DNA of 38,047 nucleotides from Acephala macrosclerotiorum (lineage: Eukaryota; Ascomycota; Leotiomycetes; Helotiales; Mollisiaceae): contig MU119613.1 of NCBI GenBank assembly GCA_014904845.1, positions 1 to 38,047 on the forward strand. Direction: 5' to 3'. Numbering within the stretch: position 1 is the stretch's first letter; each line of letters starts with the position of its first letter. Positions 1 through 10,050 of the stretch are shown in pieces. Below the pieces are notes generated by a model that worked only from the letters and a program-made list of their open reading frames with translations, did no database searches and was not told where the DNA came from. The translations under genes and the position numbers were made by a program.

Positions 1-310
1 TTTAGTATAAGATACTTTCGAATATAGAAAATCATTTTGTCTCTTCGAATTTTATTTTATAATAAATGTTCTCGAATAATAATTGTTTTAAAATGCTAAA
101 GTGCGAGTTATCAGATTTTACACGTTAAATCGGCCGTTTTTCGGTTATTTTAAACACTTCTTATTCGATCGCTCGGCATGCGAGCGCTATGCTCACACTC
201 TAAAAATCTAATTAGAGATGAGAAACAACTCTTTAAAGCCTATTTAATAATGCAATTATTACGTCTACACACGTTGTAGTTCTAAAGATATTAGTCTTAG
301 AAAAAGAGGC
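1..310. other. AT-rich block, left edge
   Basis: This stretch is strongly A+T rich and no coding frame is recognisable in it. The change to balanced composition falls near position 310, just past the HET-like fragment's stop. A 17-base near-perfect inverted repeat (CGCTCG-GCATG-CGAGCG, 170-186) is the only GC-rich island. It could be RIP-degraded repeat DNA, a common origin of such blocks in ascomycetes, but no transposon protein can be read. Confidence 0.7.
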
Positions 311-317
311 AAAATGG

Positions 318-569
318 CTATTTTTGGTGGGGTTTTCGCTTATGGCTCAGACTCTTGACGTGGCACTGTAGAGTCTGAAATCGCTCTATACCTTCTTTTA
401 GGAAGGCACAGGCACAGCAACCACTACGAATTGCGTTCGATAGTTCTTCAGGCCTGAAAAAACCGGATATTTTATCTCGGAGAACTACACGAGGCCAGGC
501 ATAAGCTCGATCGCATCCACAAAGATCGCATTCCTGTGTCATGGTTGAGCTTGCAGAACTTTGCATCAT
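318..569 (-). pseudogene. HET-like N-terminal fragment (truncated)
   Basis: An 83-residue frame starts with ATG at 569 and runs to a stop at 318, just before the AT-rich block. It has the layout usually found ahead of a heterokaryon-incompatibility (HET) domain: a CDLCGC Cys pair near residue 14, then a Leu/Ala-rich helix leading to GCCACAFLKEGIERF. The HET domain itself is absent. The protein is far shorter than typical HET proteins, which run to several hundred residues, so this is probably a remnant cut off where composition changes. A first exon of a longer gene leaving the window to the left is possible, but no donor leads into readable coding sequence. Family assignment rests on the Cys pattern and general feel only. 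Confidence 0.35.
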
Positions 570-1187
570 GATAGACCCTAAAGCTGGATGGAGACGAAAT
601 CGAGGATGAAGAACAATAAGGCTGCGTGCTGCAGGCCAAGAAAGAGTTCTTCAGGGCGAATATGTGTGTTTCCCGATTGTATGAATGCTTGCCAAGGACC
701 CGGGAGACGCAGAATGAAAGGTTTGTTGATGTTCGTCTAAGTCAAAGGTAGAGCCTGAGATAGTTGATGTAAACTGTGAAAAGATCTTGGAGATGTATGA
801 TCAGAATCAGGGCTTAGTGGCGTCAAATCAGGGTGTACATGACAGCTCAGATGCAAGGCGGCACAGGGAGGTCCAGCGGACTGCCAATAGGGGACCATAG
901 CGGCTTGTCCCCTGCCAAGAACGCAAATGGACACCGGAAAGTGAACTCATAAATTAGGCTGTGGCTTGATAGAGACTGCCATCTACATTGAACAGACACA
1001 GGATTCAGGCATTTAGGAAGTAGAGAAGTAGAGGCTTCTCAGGGACGGCAGTAGCAGCACTTAAGAGGGGAGGAATTTTGAGGAATGAGATATATGAAGA
1101 AGCGACGTGAGACGAGTAACCTAAGGATCTCTAATAAAGTTCACAATAATCCGTTTAGGTCGAGACATTCAGAGAATAAGCAAGCCA
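570..1187. other. Intergenic, no gene recognised
   Basis: Several short open frames exist on both strands (the longest on the minus strand at 737-934) but none shows a recognisable domain, a consistent splice model or a conserved-looking composition. The right part contains the 3' side of the Rad1 gene. Confidence 0.5.
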
Positions 1188-2250
1188 TTATTTATACTCA
1201 TCGCCTTCTTCGTCCCCATACTCGTCCTCATCATCCTGTGACTCCTCATCTTCATCCTCATCTCGAAGAAACGGAACGAATCTGAAGTCCACAAAGCTAA
1301 TGCCACCTCCCTCAACCTCAACCATAAACTGCAAGCTCAAGACACCTTGCTCATCGCCTCTAACACTGACTTTGCTTGCCAATCTCATAGCTTCAGCTGC
1401 TGCTTTGATCATCTCGAACTTGTAGCTTTGGGTCCACTTCTCAGCCACGGTAAAAGTCTCCAATAGCTCTCTACCCTTGGCAAATTCCACGCTCGCGCTT
1501 CCAAGAGGTCCGACGGCTGATAGACTAAGGTACGGAGCTGCTGGGAAGGCAGTGAGGTCAAGACGACTTGGAGAGGTGGCGGAGAGCTCAGAAATAGCAT
1601 CGAATAACCAACGCGCTTGCATTATGATCTTGACTTGCATGGCATCTCGTGCAAATGGGATTTCCTCTGGACTCTCTGGCTCGTAGGTGTTGAGATTACA
1701 GGTAGTCGTAACTCCTGATTCTTCTAAGATGATACTGAATGGTGCTCCAATGCCGGCGTATGATAGTCGACAGATGCCAGCCATACCGAGAGCTTGATTG
1801 CTGAAAGCATTTTGTCTGCCTGGACGGATGTTGCTATTATACCCATCGTTGTCGGGCTTTGCGAGTTTGGAAGCAGTTGAGTCCGCAGCACCGAATATTT
1901 GCAGAGTTTCGAGGAGAGCGGAAAGGGATATTTGGAAGTTGGGTGGATCGACAGCATTATCTGGGACGTCATCGATGGGTTCGGGAATGGTGCAACTGAA
2001 TGTAGTAAATAGTGCTTTGTCAAGGAAGACGATGCCTGGGCATTCATTAGCAAGTTCCTATAAGATTGACGGAGAACCAACCTTGCATGACCTTCGACTC
2101 CTCAACGGCGAAACGCAAACCTTCTGCGCTAATTGTAACGTGGACTTTCGGTGCAAAGCGAATACAGTTGAGTAATTGGAAGAGCTGTCTTGCGGAGCTC
2201 GAAACAGCTTTGAAAATTGGCACACCATTGTCCTCGCCGACTGTGGACAT
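1188..2250 (-). CDS. rad1: Rad1-type subunit of the 9-1-1 checkpoint clamp
   Basis: Two exons, 2082-2250 and 1188-2035, joined over a 46-nt intron (2036-2081) with donor GTTGGT, a GCTAATG branch site and acceptor CCCAG. They encode 338 residues in one continuous frame. The N-terminus reads PIFKAVSSSARQLFQLL followed by APKVHVTISAEGLRFAVEES and VMQG across the junction, the signature of the first PCNA-like fold of Rad1 (S. pombe Rad1, S. cerevisiae Rad17). The second half has the matching clamp fold, with conserved GICRLSYAGIG and a terminal Asp/Glu run, as in other family members. Rad1 joins Rad9 and Hus1 in a ring that is loaded at damaged DNA and activates the ATR/Rad3 checkpoint kinase. 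I chose the ATG at 2250 (context TCAAAATG) because family members begin a few residues before the PIF motif. An in-frame ATG at 2289 would add 13 residues. The gene looks intact and constitutive. Confidence 0.9.
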
Positions 2251-2421
2251 TTTGAGGGACTTTAAAGTAGGTATAAGATTGGAATTCATGTAGGAGATTC
2301 TGGGAATAAGGTCACTGGATTCTGAGTTTTGGTATCAAGTCCTTTGCTTTTCTATCGCCCAACTATTGTACACTTTTACGCGCTGGAAGGAGATTCGTCG
2401 AGGATCGAGGATCGAGGAGCT

Positions 2422-2761
2422 CTAGACGTAGACACCGACCGCACAAATCATGTAGACCGCACCGAAGCTGACTATAGTCAATAAGGGTCAAAATGATTGC
2501 GTCGACTGAAGGCTTACGCAATTACTAAAGAGGCTGGAACTCCAAGCAATGGAATATTGATCAATGATCGGTCTGCAGATAGTTAGTATCTCGGATGCTG
2601 CCTTATCTTCCGCAGAGCTTACTGAGTCCGAAAAGACCGCTGAGGAGGAGACCAGCTGTCAATAATGTGAAGCCGACGAGGAACTGGCTGCCTTTTCCAA
2701 TTGTAGGTTCGAAGGGATTGCCAGAGGCACTCTCCCAGACTTGGTGCAGTGATGACTCCAT
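2422..2761 (-). CDS. Small two-TM mitochondrial-type protein, complex I NUXM-like
   Basis: Three small exons (2623-2761, 2518-2572, 2422-2467) with two 50-nt introns join into 79 residues. Intron 1 (2573-2622) has GTAAGC, an ACTAAC branch site and CTGCAG. Intron 2 (2468-2517) has GTAAGC and a GTCAG acceptor. All three phases match. The protein has a polar N-terminus ending NPFEPTIGKGSQ, a first membrane segment (FLVGFTLLTAGLLLSGLFGL), a short NRSLINIPLLGVPASL loop, and a second membrane segment ending in YMICAVGVYV. This resembles the small two-helix fungal proteins I associate with the NUXM accessory subunit of respiratory complex I. That name is from memory and uncertain. What is secure is a spliced, intact small membrane protein. 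It lies upstream of Rad1 on the same strand and is divergent from GCN5. The exons are too short to show as long open frames. Confidence 0.75.
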
Positions 2762-3171
2762 AAGCTTCGATGGAGGGATTCGAGAGGAATGTGTGGAGTT
2801 CGAGAATCTGCGAGCTTCTAGATGTTGCAGTCGTCGTCGATGGGCCTTTGGACACTGGTGGACGCGACGGACATCTGGCCTTCTCAGCCGAAAGCGACCT
2901 AGCGCCGGTATCACTAAACTCCGATATTTAAGGTCGCGCTAAATGTGGCTGCAATCAGCCTCGCCGCTAAGACATGACGATCGTTCGCAACCTCCTTCCC
3001 CAGATTTGGTGAACAGAAGAACATTTGTTCTCTGAAGAAGGCGCGCACGACGAGCAAACTTGCATTGTCTGTTTGCAGCCGCGACTTGAAGTCCTAGGTA
3101 TGTCCGTACAATGCCTGCATCTCTGTTGCCACCACTCCTGCCACAATTATTCAGTAAATGTACCAGCTAAC
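2762..3171. promoter_or_regulatory. Bidirectional promoter with probable GCN5 leader intron and uORF
   Basis: The small membrane-protein gene (ATG at 2761, minus) and GCN5 (ATG at 3172, plus) are divergent and share this 410-nt interval. On the GCN5 side, AGGTATGTCC at 3096-3105 is a textbook 5' splice site, and TTCAG ending at 3154 (or CCAG ending at 3166) is a suitable acceptor, implying a leader intron of 57-69 nt. If the acceptor at 3154 is used, a five-codon upstream ORF (ATG 3158, MYQLT) ends in a TGA at 3173-3175 that overlaps the main start as ATGA. That layout can couple termination to reinitiation. The intron and uORF are inferred from sequence signals only. Confidence 0.5.
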
Positions 3172-4737
3172 ATGACGACTTCAGAGGATCTTGATCTTGG
3201 GTTTGGAGCCGCTGGCCTGCATTGGGCGACTCCTCCTGTAGCGAGACGTCGCAAAGTCGCAAATTATAACGAAGACCTCCTACTGCAAAAGGCATTCACT
3301 CCTCGAAACAAGGCTACTACTGCCTGCAGACCGCGCAATACCTGGCCGGTTCCGAAGAAGACCTACAAGGGCTGTAACTCTTACGAACATTCTTTGAACG
3401 ACCCTGCAAGCCCTACACCTCTACAGACTTCCGGGGACTATCCGAAAATCATACTTGGCAGTGAGGAGAGTGACCAGAGTGACGAGAGCGAAGAGAGCGA
3501 GAAAGACTGGTATACCGGAGGAACAACCACACGCTATCGCAGAATGGGACTGATTAAGGAGAACCCTGCCAAGCGCAAGGCGACTGAAGAACCCGACACA
3601 CCGTCGAACAACAAGAGGTTCAAGCGTTCAAATAGCGACTCCCCTGAGCCGAAAGACATCAAGAACCCAGCTATCCCATTCCCAGAAAAGCCGGCTGTGG
3701 TCGAAGAACGAAATGGCGAAATAGAATTCCGAGTTGTCAACAACGATAACCAACGCGAGAGTCTCATCATTCTTACTGGATTGAAATGCATCTTTCAGAA
3801 GCAGTTGCCTAAGATGCCGAAGGACTACATAGCTCGTTTGGTGTACGATCGTACACATTTATCCATGGCTATTGTCAAGAAACCCTTAGAAGTAGTTGGA
3901 GGGATCACATACCGGCCGTTCAAAGGCCGACACTTTGCCGAAATCGTCTTCTGTGCTATCTCTTCCGACCAACAAGTCAAGGGTTATGGAGCGCATCTCA
4001 TGTCTCATTTGAAGGATTATGTCAAGGCTACCTCGGACGTCATGCATTTCCTCACCTATGCAGACAACTACGCGATCGGATACTTCAAAAAGCAAGGCTT
4101 CACGAAGGAGATCACGCTGGAAAAGTCGGTTTGGATGGGGTACATCAAGGATTACGAGGGAGGAACAATCATGCAATGTTCTATGCTACCTCGTGTGCGA
4201 TATCTCGAGCAAGGGCGCATGTTGCTGAAGCAGAAGGAAGCAGTACATGCAAAGATTCGCGCCTTCAGCAAGAGCCACGAAGTGCATGCTCCGCCGAAAG
4301 AGTGGGCAAATGGTGTCCGCCCAATCGACCCCATGTCTATTCCAGCAATCAAGGCTTCTGGTTGGTCGCCAGACATGGATGAACTGGCACGACAGCCTCG
4401 CCATGGTCCAAACTACAGCCAGCTACTTCACCTGCTGAACGATATGCAGAACCACGCGTCCGCCTGGCCATTCCTGCACCCAGTCAACAGGGACGATGTT
4501 GCTGACTACTACGATGTTATCAAAGAACCCATGGACCTCAGTACTATGGAGGTCAAGTTAGATGCGGATAACTATCAAACTCCGGAAGACTTTGTCCGAG
4601 ACGCCAAGTTGATCTATGACAATTGCCGGAAGTACAACAACGAAACCACTCCATACGCCAAATCTGCGAATAAGCTAGAGAAGTTCATGTGGCAGCAGAT
4701 CAAGGCTATCCCCGAGTGGTCGCATTTGGAACCGTGA
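3172..4737 (+). CDS. gcn5: GCN5 histone acetyltransferase (SAGA/ADA catalytic subunit)
   Basis: Single exon of 521 residues from ATG 3172. The open frame extends upstream to 3025 but without an ATG before 3100. That one lies inside the probable leader intron. The central part is the GNAT acetyltransferase domain: [20 protein letters not shown], then [15 protein letters not shown], the FAEIVFCAI strand holding the catalytic Glu, and the acetyl-CoA loop [11 protein letters not shown]. An [18 protein letters not shown] segment and a [14 protein letters not shown] strand follow. The C-terminal bromodomain (about residues 410-515) has the ZA loop [15 protein letters not shown] and the acetyl-lysine-binding Asn in [14 protein letters not shown]5 acetylates histone H3 tails in SAGA and ADA coactivator complexes. 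Oddity: the region ahead of the [20 protein letters not shown] nuclear-type basic stretch is about 130 residues longer than in yeast Gcn5 (439 residues in total) and contains an acidic Ser/Glu tract. No stops or frame breaks are present. Confidence 0.93.
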   Translation: MTTSEDLDLGFGAAGLHWATPPVARRRKVANYNEDLLLQKAFTPRNKATTACRPRNTWPVPKKTYKGCNSYEHSLNDPASPTPLQTSGDYPKIILGSEESDQSDESEESEKDWYTGGTTTRYRRMGLIKENPAKRKATEEPDTPSNNKRFKRSNSDSPEPKDIKNPAIPFPEKPAVVEERNGEIEFRVVNNDNQRESLIILTGLKCIFQKQLPKMPKDYIARLVYDRTHLSMAIVKKPLEVVGGITYRPFKGRHFAEIVFCAISSDQQVKGYGAHLMSHLKDYVKATSDVMHFLTYADNYAIGYFKKQGFTKEITLEKSVWMGYIKDYEGGTIMQCSMLPRVRYLEQGRMLLKQKEAVHAKIRAFSKSHEVHAPPKEWANGVRPIDPMSIPAIKASGWSPDMDELARQPRHGPNYSQLLHLLNDMQNHASAWPFLHPVNRDDVADYYDVIKEPMDLSTMEVKLDADNYQTPEDFVRDAKLIYDNCRKYNNETTPYAKSANKLEKFMWQQIKAIPEWSHLEP

Positions 4738-5280
4738 GTGTTACCTAGAGCTCGTGTATATTCGGAGTTGAGCGATGTTTTACTTATGGGACATGCATTG
4801 GTAGGCGTCATGGAGGCAGTGTTGGTCATCGGCGTTGCTAGATATCCCTGGTATTTTGTTAGACAACGCACGATCGATCCGACACCAAATATAAGTTTCT
4901 TGTTTCTATCAAACCTTCCGTCCATGCATGGTCGCAAGCTCTGCCGGCCGGGCACCTTGGCAAGGCTTGATTTCTACATAGCCTCGACAGCCTTTCTGCC
5001 CCCACAAAGTTGCAGAAACATCATAATTCTCAGCCTCAAAGATATTTATTCATGTTCCTCTTTCTCCACACTGCTCTTTCCCATCTCAAGTGAAGATGCT
5101 CAAGGTGAATCTTCTGTCACGTGGCACGGCATCTCATCCGGATCCACCAAGTGACATCACCATACCAAACAACCCTGTTTTTGCATACAACGTCGCGTCC
5201 TCCAGCACGTAAATAAATATCGAAGAATATCCTTTCTAGATATCCTTCCCAAACCTTCCTCCTAAAGGTCCCAAGTCATA
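4738..5280. other. GCN5 3' region and CDF promoter
   Basis: A read-through frame to 5154 exists after the GCN5 stop, but its composition is not protein-like and no domain is seen. Pyrimidine-rich sequence with TTCC-type runs lies just before the transporter start, consistent with a fungal leader. No other feature recognised. Confidence 0.5.
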
Positions 5281-6775
5281 ATGGTCGGCAAACGAGGAAT
5301 CACCACGGGAACCAACCCGAAAAAATCAACCTACCTTCGCAAGGATGTTGAGGATGGAGGTAGACCTCCTCAGGACCGAAAGTATCGGTTTAGAGATAAT
5401 GGGGAATTGGATTTTGATGATCAGAGACGGGTGGTGTTTAAGAGGAAGTTGTTGGAGAGTGTGGAGGGGAGTGAGCACTTGCAGGAGTATAGGAAGAGTG
5501 AGGATGAGGTATGTCAACTTTCTCTCTCTCTTTTCCTTGTTGTAACTATACAAGATGCCCATTGGATGGATGATTGCAGTTGAAGAAAATCAAAAACCAA
5601 AAACTTCGAAATTTCTACGCAAGTCAAAACGATAAATTAGACGACTGGCTAGAAGTAAACGCTATCGTCAAAGCCCTCTCAGACGACATCCTCGAATACT
5701 TCGACCCGAGAGATGATAACGGAGATGGGATTGCGGAAGGTGGTGGTGCCTTGCAGGATACGCAGGGATGTGTTGAGCCTTTTCTTCCCGAGGAGGAACA
5801 GGAGAAGAGGAGGGTTGCGAGACGGAATGCTAAGTGGGCTATCAACATCAATGTTCTTGCCAACATTATCTTGCTCATCGCTAAGGGCGTCGCGGCGTTG
5901 TCGTCAAGTTCGTTGTCCTTGATTGCGTCCCTCGTGGATTCGGCACTGGATTTGCTCTGTACAGCGATAGTATTCACGACGCACAAAATAGTAGAATAGC
6001 ATATCAGTAAACTCAGAAGAAAGTTTCCCGTTAGCAAGAGGAGGTTAGAACCATTAGGTATACTGGTGTTTTCAATCATCATGATTATCTCCTTCGTTCA
6101 GATCCTGCAAGAATCTGTTGAGAAGTTGACGAGTAAGGGACCGCACAAAGCTACTTAGTTGCCACCTATCGCGATCGCGGCGCTGGCAGCGACGATTGGG
6201 TTGAAGGGGATTATTGGGTTGGGCTGTATGAGGATTAAGACTACACAGGTTCAGGCTTTGGCTCAAGGTACAGTTCTTTCTATTACTGACGTGGGAGTGA
6301 GAATTGATGCTGACCTTTGGCAGACTGCAAAACGGATGTCATTTTCAACACCCTCTCCCTCATCTTCCCGGCAATCGGTCACACTGCCAATATATGGTGG
6401 CTAGATCCCGCCGGCGCAGGCCACCTCTCCCTCTTCATAATCTGGGATTGGGGATGCAAATGTTTCGAGAACGTATTCCGTCTCACTGGCCTAGCAGTTG
6501 ACGACGGAGTATACGCAAAGCTCACATTCCTCGCTTACCGGTTCTCGCCCTTGGTGAAAGGATATAAGAGTATTCAAGCTTACCATGCGGGAGATGGGGT
6601 TTGGGTTGAGGTTGATATTTTGTTGGATGAGAAGACACCGTTGGAGGTGGCGCATGATATTGCGGAAACGTTACAGTATTGTTGTGAGGGGTTGCCTGAG
6701 GTGGATAGGGCGTTTATTACGTGCGATTATACGACTTGGGGGCCGAGTGGGCATGCGTTGGAGAATTATCAGTAA
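5281..6775 (+). pseudogene. Mn-type cation diffusion facilitator (CDF) with two in-frame TAGs
   Basis: Exons 5281-5508, 5580-6267 and 6324-6775 splice over introns of 71 nt (GTATGT...TTGCAG) and 56 nt (GTACAG...GGCAG) into 456 codons in one frame. The frame is interrupted only by TAG at 5997-5999 and TAG at 6156-6158. Both stops lie inside clearly conserved sequence: HKIVE-[TAG]-HISKLRRKFPV and PHKAT-[TAG]-LPPIAIAAL. No intron can remove them without losing conserved membrane segments. The family is shown by SLVDSALDLLC (DxxxD in TM2), RRLEPLGILVFS, QALAQDCKTDV (DxxxD in TM5) and the C-terminal cytoplasmic ferredoxin-like domain with YHAGDGVWVEVDILL. The double DxxxD marks the manganese-type branch, which exports Mn (sometimes Fe) from the cytosol to organelles. 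The first stop is most simply TGG to TAG and the second CAG to TAG. Both are C:G to T:A changes. There is no frameshift, so loss looks recent. Stop readthrough is a remote alternative. Confidence 0.85.
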
Positions 6776-7385
6776 TAGGAGGATCACCCGTCGAAGAAAA
6801 GAAATCACCAGATTACTAGGTCACGACAAGACTTGATCTCAGGTACTGGTTTTCAGTTCCGGGGTGACGGGGATGCTTGATGCGGGGGAGAAGCTTGAAT
6901 AATATCCCAGATCTGGGTTAGATCTCAGTGAGATCAGCAACTCAAGTCTGGTAAAGAGTGGACGATTTCCATGCTCGCAGCAAGTACTGTTCTGGGAGTC
7001 TGGGACAGTTCACTTCCGCCGTCCACTATCGCCTGCTTCACAGATTGGCGGGATGGCCATGCTTTATGCTTAAATCCTGCGATTTACATATTGCGTGCAA
7101 GACCCAGTGGTTCATGAGGAAAAGTGATGCAGACCTGTTATTTAACTATGAGAGGGGTGGGAGCTCGTCTCCTTCAAATCTCGGTCCGGGTTATGCATCT
7201 CTAGGTAGACATCGGAGTGTTCGGGGGAAGATCCTGAAATTATACAATAAAGTCCTATCCCCTTGAGAATGTAAACATTTGATTACAGTAGGGAGAGCGA
7301 GATTCGAAGCTCGAGTCGTTGCCAGCTTCGATTTCATAAGGTTTCATAGTTCGAGAGGTTGAACTCCAGGCATTTTTGTACTTCA
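6776..7385. other. Intergenic, no gene recognised
   Basis: About 600 nt between the CDF and esterase relics. A 102-codon frame at 6958-7266 shows no recognisable motif. A T-loop-like TTCGAA near 7302 was examined and does not fold as a tRNA. Confidence 0.5.
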
Positions 7386-9286
7386 CTTTGCATCTTGCCA
7401 CTTGTCTCGTTTATCTACTAGCTTGGGCTTGGGCTATTATTCGTTTCTAAAGTGGATGCAGATACTACAACGAACGCATCTTCAGGACCGGTCGTTGATC
7501 TTGGGTATGCTCTTCACAGAGCCGTGGTCAATGTAAGAAGTCGGGCTCTCGAAGGGCTGTTCTAGTTCAAAAAGATCAACCGACAACATCCAACAGACTA
7601 CAGGAGCATACTACAACTTCTCAAACATTAGATACGCCGAGCCACCAGTTGGGCGGTTCCGCTTCCGTCAAGCAATCGCGCCTACAGCCATAAATCGCAC
7701 CATCCAAGAAGCTCCTCCAGGCCGTATCTGCTTCCAATATGATATCCCATTATCCCTAATAGATCATCGGCCGATACCCTAAATGCGGTGCATCAGCATG
7801 GCAAGCAATAGCAAGACCATTCATCGGCTCCGTAGTCGGTGGTCCAACGCCAGCCTAGCAGGAGGAATCGATCATCCTGCCTCAAACGGCACTGTGCCTT
7901 TCTCAGGACCATCTGCAGATGCGCCGGGCCAGACAGAAGGTTGTCTGTTCTTGGATGCTATGGTTCCTGAGTCTGTGTTTGAGAAGAATTCTGGAAAGGC
8001 TGCACTAGTTCTGTTGATGATTCATGGAGGAGGCTTTACAGGTAGTTATAAGAATAGGGCTGGGAATCCGGCGGGGCTGTTGGCGGAGGGGTTGAGGGGT
8101 GGGAGGAAGGGGTTTGATCATGTGCAGATTAATTACCGGTTGTATGTTTGCCCTCTCTACTCTTCCGCGTGCTTTCCGTTGATGACCGACTAACGATACG
8201 TTACAGAGGCTTCTTCGGCTTCCCGCCCAAGAAGATCGATGACAACGATACAGCTTCAAATGCAGGCTTGCTCGACCAACGTCTCGCTTTCTCATGGGTC
8301 CAGAAGAACATCCACCTCTTCGGCGGGAACCCAAATGATATCACCCTCATGGGCGAGTCTGCAGGAGCAAACAGTATCATGCTTCACATCACCTCCTATG
8401 GTGGTGAGAATGGAGCAGTACCTTTCAAAAAGGCGATATTGCAAAGTCCTGCTTGGCGTCCAGCTACCACTTCTGCTTTCTATCAGGAACTCTATGGACA
8501 GGTTCTTCAAGTAGCAAATGCTACCTCCCACGATCAGATCCGCACAATGGATTCGACGGCTTTAGAAAACATCAACAATGCAATCATAGCTGTCGCACTA
8601 TATGCCTCATTTGGCTTCTGCACGAACATAGACAACAATTACCTCCCCTCCGCCCCCACCCTCCTCCTCTCGCAAGGAAAATTCCACAAAAACATCTCAA
8701 TAATGGTAACCCGCAACTCAAACGAAGGAATCATCTTCACTGATCCCACCGTGCAATCCCAATCCGCATTTATCGCCAACCTCGCTGGTCTCGCTGCTGG
8801 TGCTTCAAACGCTTCTATCAGTCACCTCGCTACGGTAATCTACCTCCTGTCTTCGATGAAAATCAACCATGTACTACACAAACAGAGCGGTTGGTGCTCG
8901 CGATGAGGGAGGGGATCGTAGAAAGCAATGCTTTAGCCCTCAATGCCGGGTTCGGGAATAAAACATATGGCTACACATTCGGTGAATTCCCAGGCCTACA
9001 TGCTCAAGATCTTGACTACGTTTTCTGGAATGGTGACTCAGTTGGAAGATTTGGAGAGGTGATTAATAGTACGCTAGTTAAAATTATTCAGAGTGCGACG
9101 GTGTAGTTTATGTTAAACGGGAATCCCAATGTGGAAAGTTATATGGGGGATGAAGAGTTGCCTGAGGTCCCTGAATATGGAGGCGATGCGAACATTCTGT
9201 TTATAAACAGTACGACGATTAAGGTACAGAAAGATAGTGCGGCGAATGAGAGGAGTAGGGTTTGGGGTGTGGGGTTGTATGAATGA
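7386..9286 (+). pseudogene. Type-B carboxylesterase/lipase, disrupted
   Basis: Pieces of a secreted type-B carboxylesterase can be read in order. First comes VVDLGYALHRAVVN, then an intron (7533-7596) and TTGAYYNFSNIRYAEPPVG. QAIARPFIGSVVGG follows in a shifted frame, then TEGCLFLDAMVPESVF and the oxyanion-hole HGGGF. After a second intron (8142-8206, CTAACG branch) come GFFGFPP, the nucleophile elbow GESAGANS, the acid Glu in NSNEG, and the His region PGLHAQDLDYVF. Damage: frame changes around 7780 and 7850, an apparent one-base loss near 8843 (TACCTCCTG where TACCCTCCTG would keep frame), and TAG at 9104-9106 inside SATV-[TAG]-FMLNGNP. Coding-like sequence then continues to TGA at 9284. No ATG is evident at the N-terminus, and a hydrophobic leader frame upstream also carries a TAG. 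The catalytic Ser, Glu and His codons all survive, so the decay is probably young. Some frame breaks could be assembly errors. The nonsense codon fits C to T change. Confidence 0.8.
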
Positions 9287-9568
9287 GAGATGTAGTTGCA
9301 TCTGTTGGTTCTGAAATGTGATGGCCCGGAACCTTGACTAAGAATTCACAGATCATCATCTTTTAATGGCACCCAGGACTTTGGAACTTGAATGGTGTGA
9401 GCTCATGCAATATTTATCTACAAGAACAATTTTGTGGCGTCTCTTCAAGCAGGCGTAGAAGTTTCAGTATCCAAATTTCACCCTTCCGTCCTCGCGCCGT
9501 ATCCAATCCACATACCCCTTACAAAGAATATTGCAATCAAGCCGCCTTAGCATCTGCAGCATGTGCAT

Positions 9569-10050
9569 TTAGTGAACAGAGTCATAGTGCCCTCTCATTT
9601 CATCAATCTTTCCATCACCTTTGAAGTGGACGAAACAGGGCATGTTCATGGACCCATGGTTTCCCTAAAAGCCATACATTCATCAGCATCAACCAAACAA
9701 CCTCAACATACCCCTTGGAAGTACATACCAGTTTTGTTTGCACTAGTACTCTTACATTCAATAGCAGCCCAAGGCGAATCACCCCCACCAACAACCCTCA
9801 CAACTTCAAAAACAACAGGACTCGCCTCCGTATCAAGCAGGCCCAAAATGGAAGTGGCGTGTTTGGCGATGAGGTCTTCTTTGCCGCTAATCTCGCCAGA
9901 GTACTCGTGGTTTTGGCCGAAGATTGTTAGTTTAATGTTGTCGTCAATGTTGGAGAGGAAGTCGGAGTGTTTGGATTCGAGGATTTGGACGATGGCGGTT
10001 GTTTGAGTAGTGTTTGGGTTTGGACCGTTGGTTTCTGGGAGTGATTTTAT
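9569..10050 (-). pseudogene. SnoaL/NTF2-like protein lacking an ATG start
   Basis: Exon 9712-10050 and exon 9569-9664 join over a 47-nt intron (donor GTATGT, acceptor TTTTAG, phase 0) into 144 codons with no internal stop. The product has the alpha+beta-barrel pattern of the SnoaL-like/NTF2 superfamily: ILESKHSDFLSNIDDNIKLT, IFGQNHEYSGEISGKEDLIA, FEVVRVVGGGDSPWAAIECK, and FVHFKGDGKIDEMRGHYDS at the end. Members are small isomerases, cyclases or ligand-binding proteins often found in secondary metabolism. The reaction cannot be predicted here. The expected start codon reads ATA (10048-10050) in otherwise good context (CTCAGC-ATA-AAATC). On the plus strand this is CAT to TAT, a CpA to TpA transition. 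An upstream exon carrying the real ATG cannot be excluded, so the gene may still be functional. It lies tail-to-tail with the esterase relic. Confidence 0.6.

Noticed and set aside
170..186. Inverted repeat in the left AT-rich block as a transposon terminus
   Set aside because: No second copy, target duplication or transposase is visible in the window.
4738..5154. 138-codon plus frame immediately after the GCN5 stop
   Set aside because: It starts at the residue after a well-placed GCN5 terminus, has no motif and looks like 3' untranslated sequence.
7290..7335. TTCGAA-containing stretch resembling a tRNA T-loop
   Set aside because: Neither strand gives pairing T-stem arms or an acceptor stem, so it is not a tRNA.
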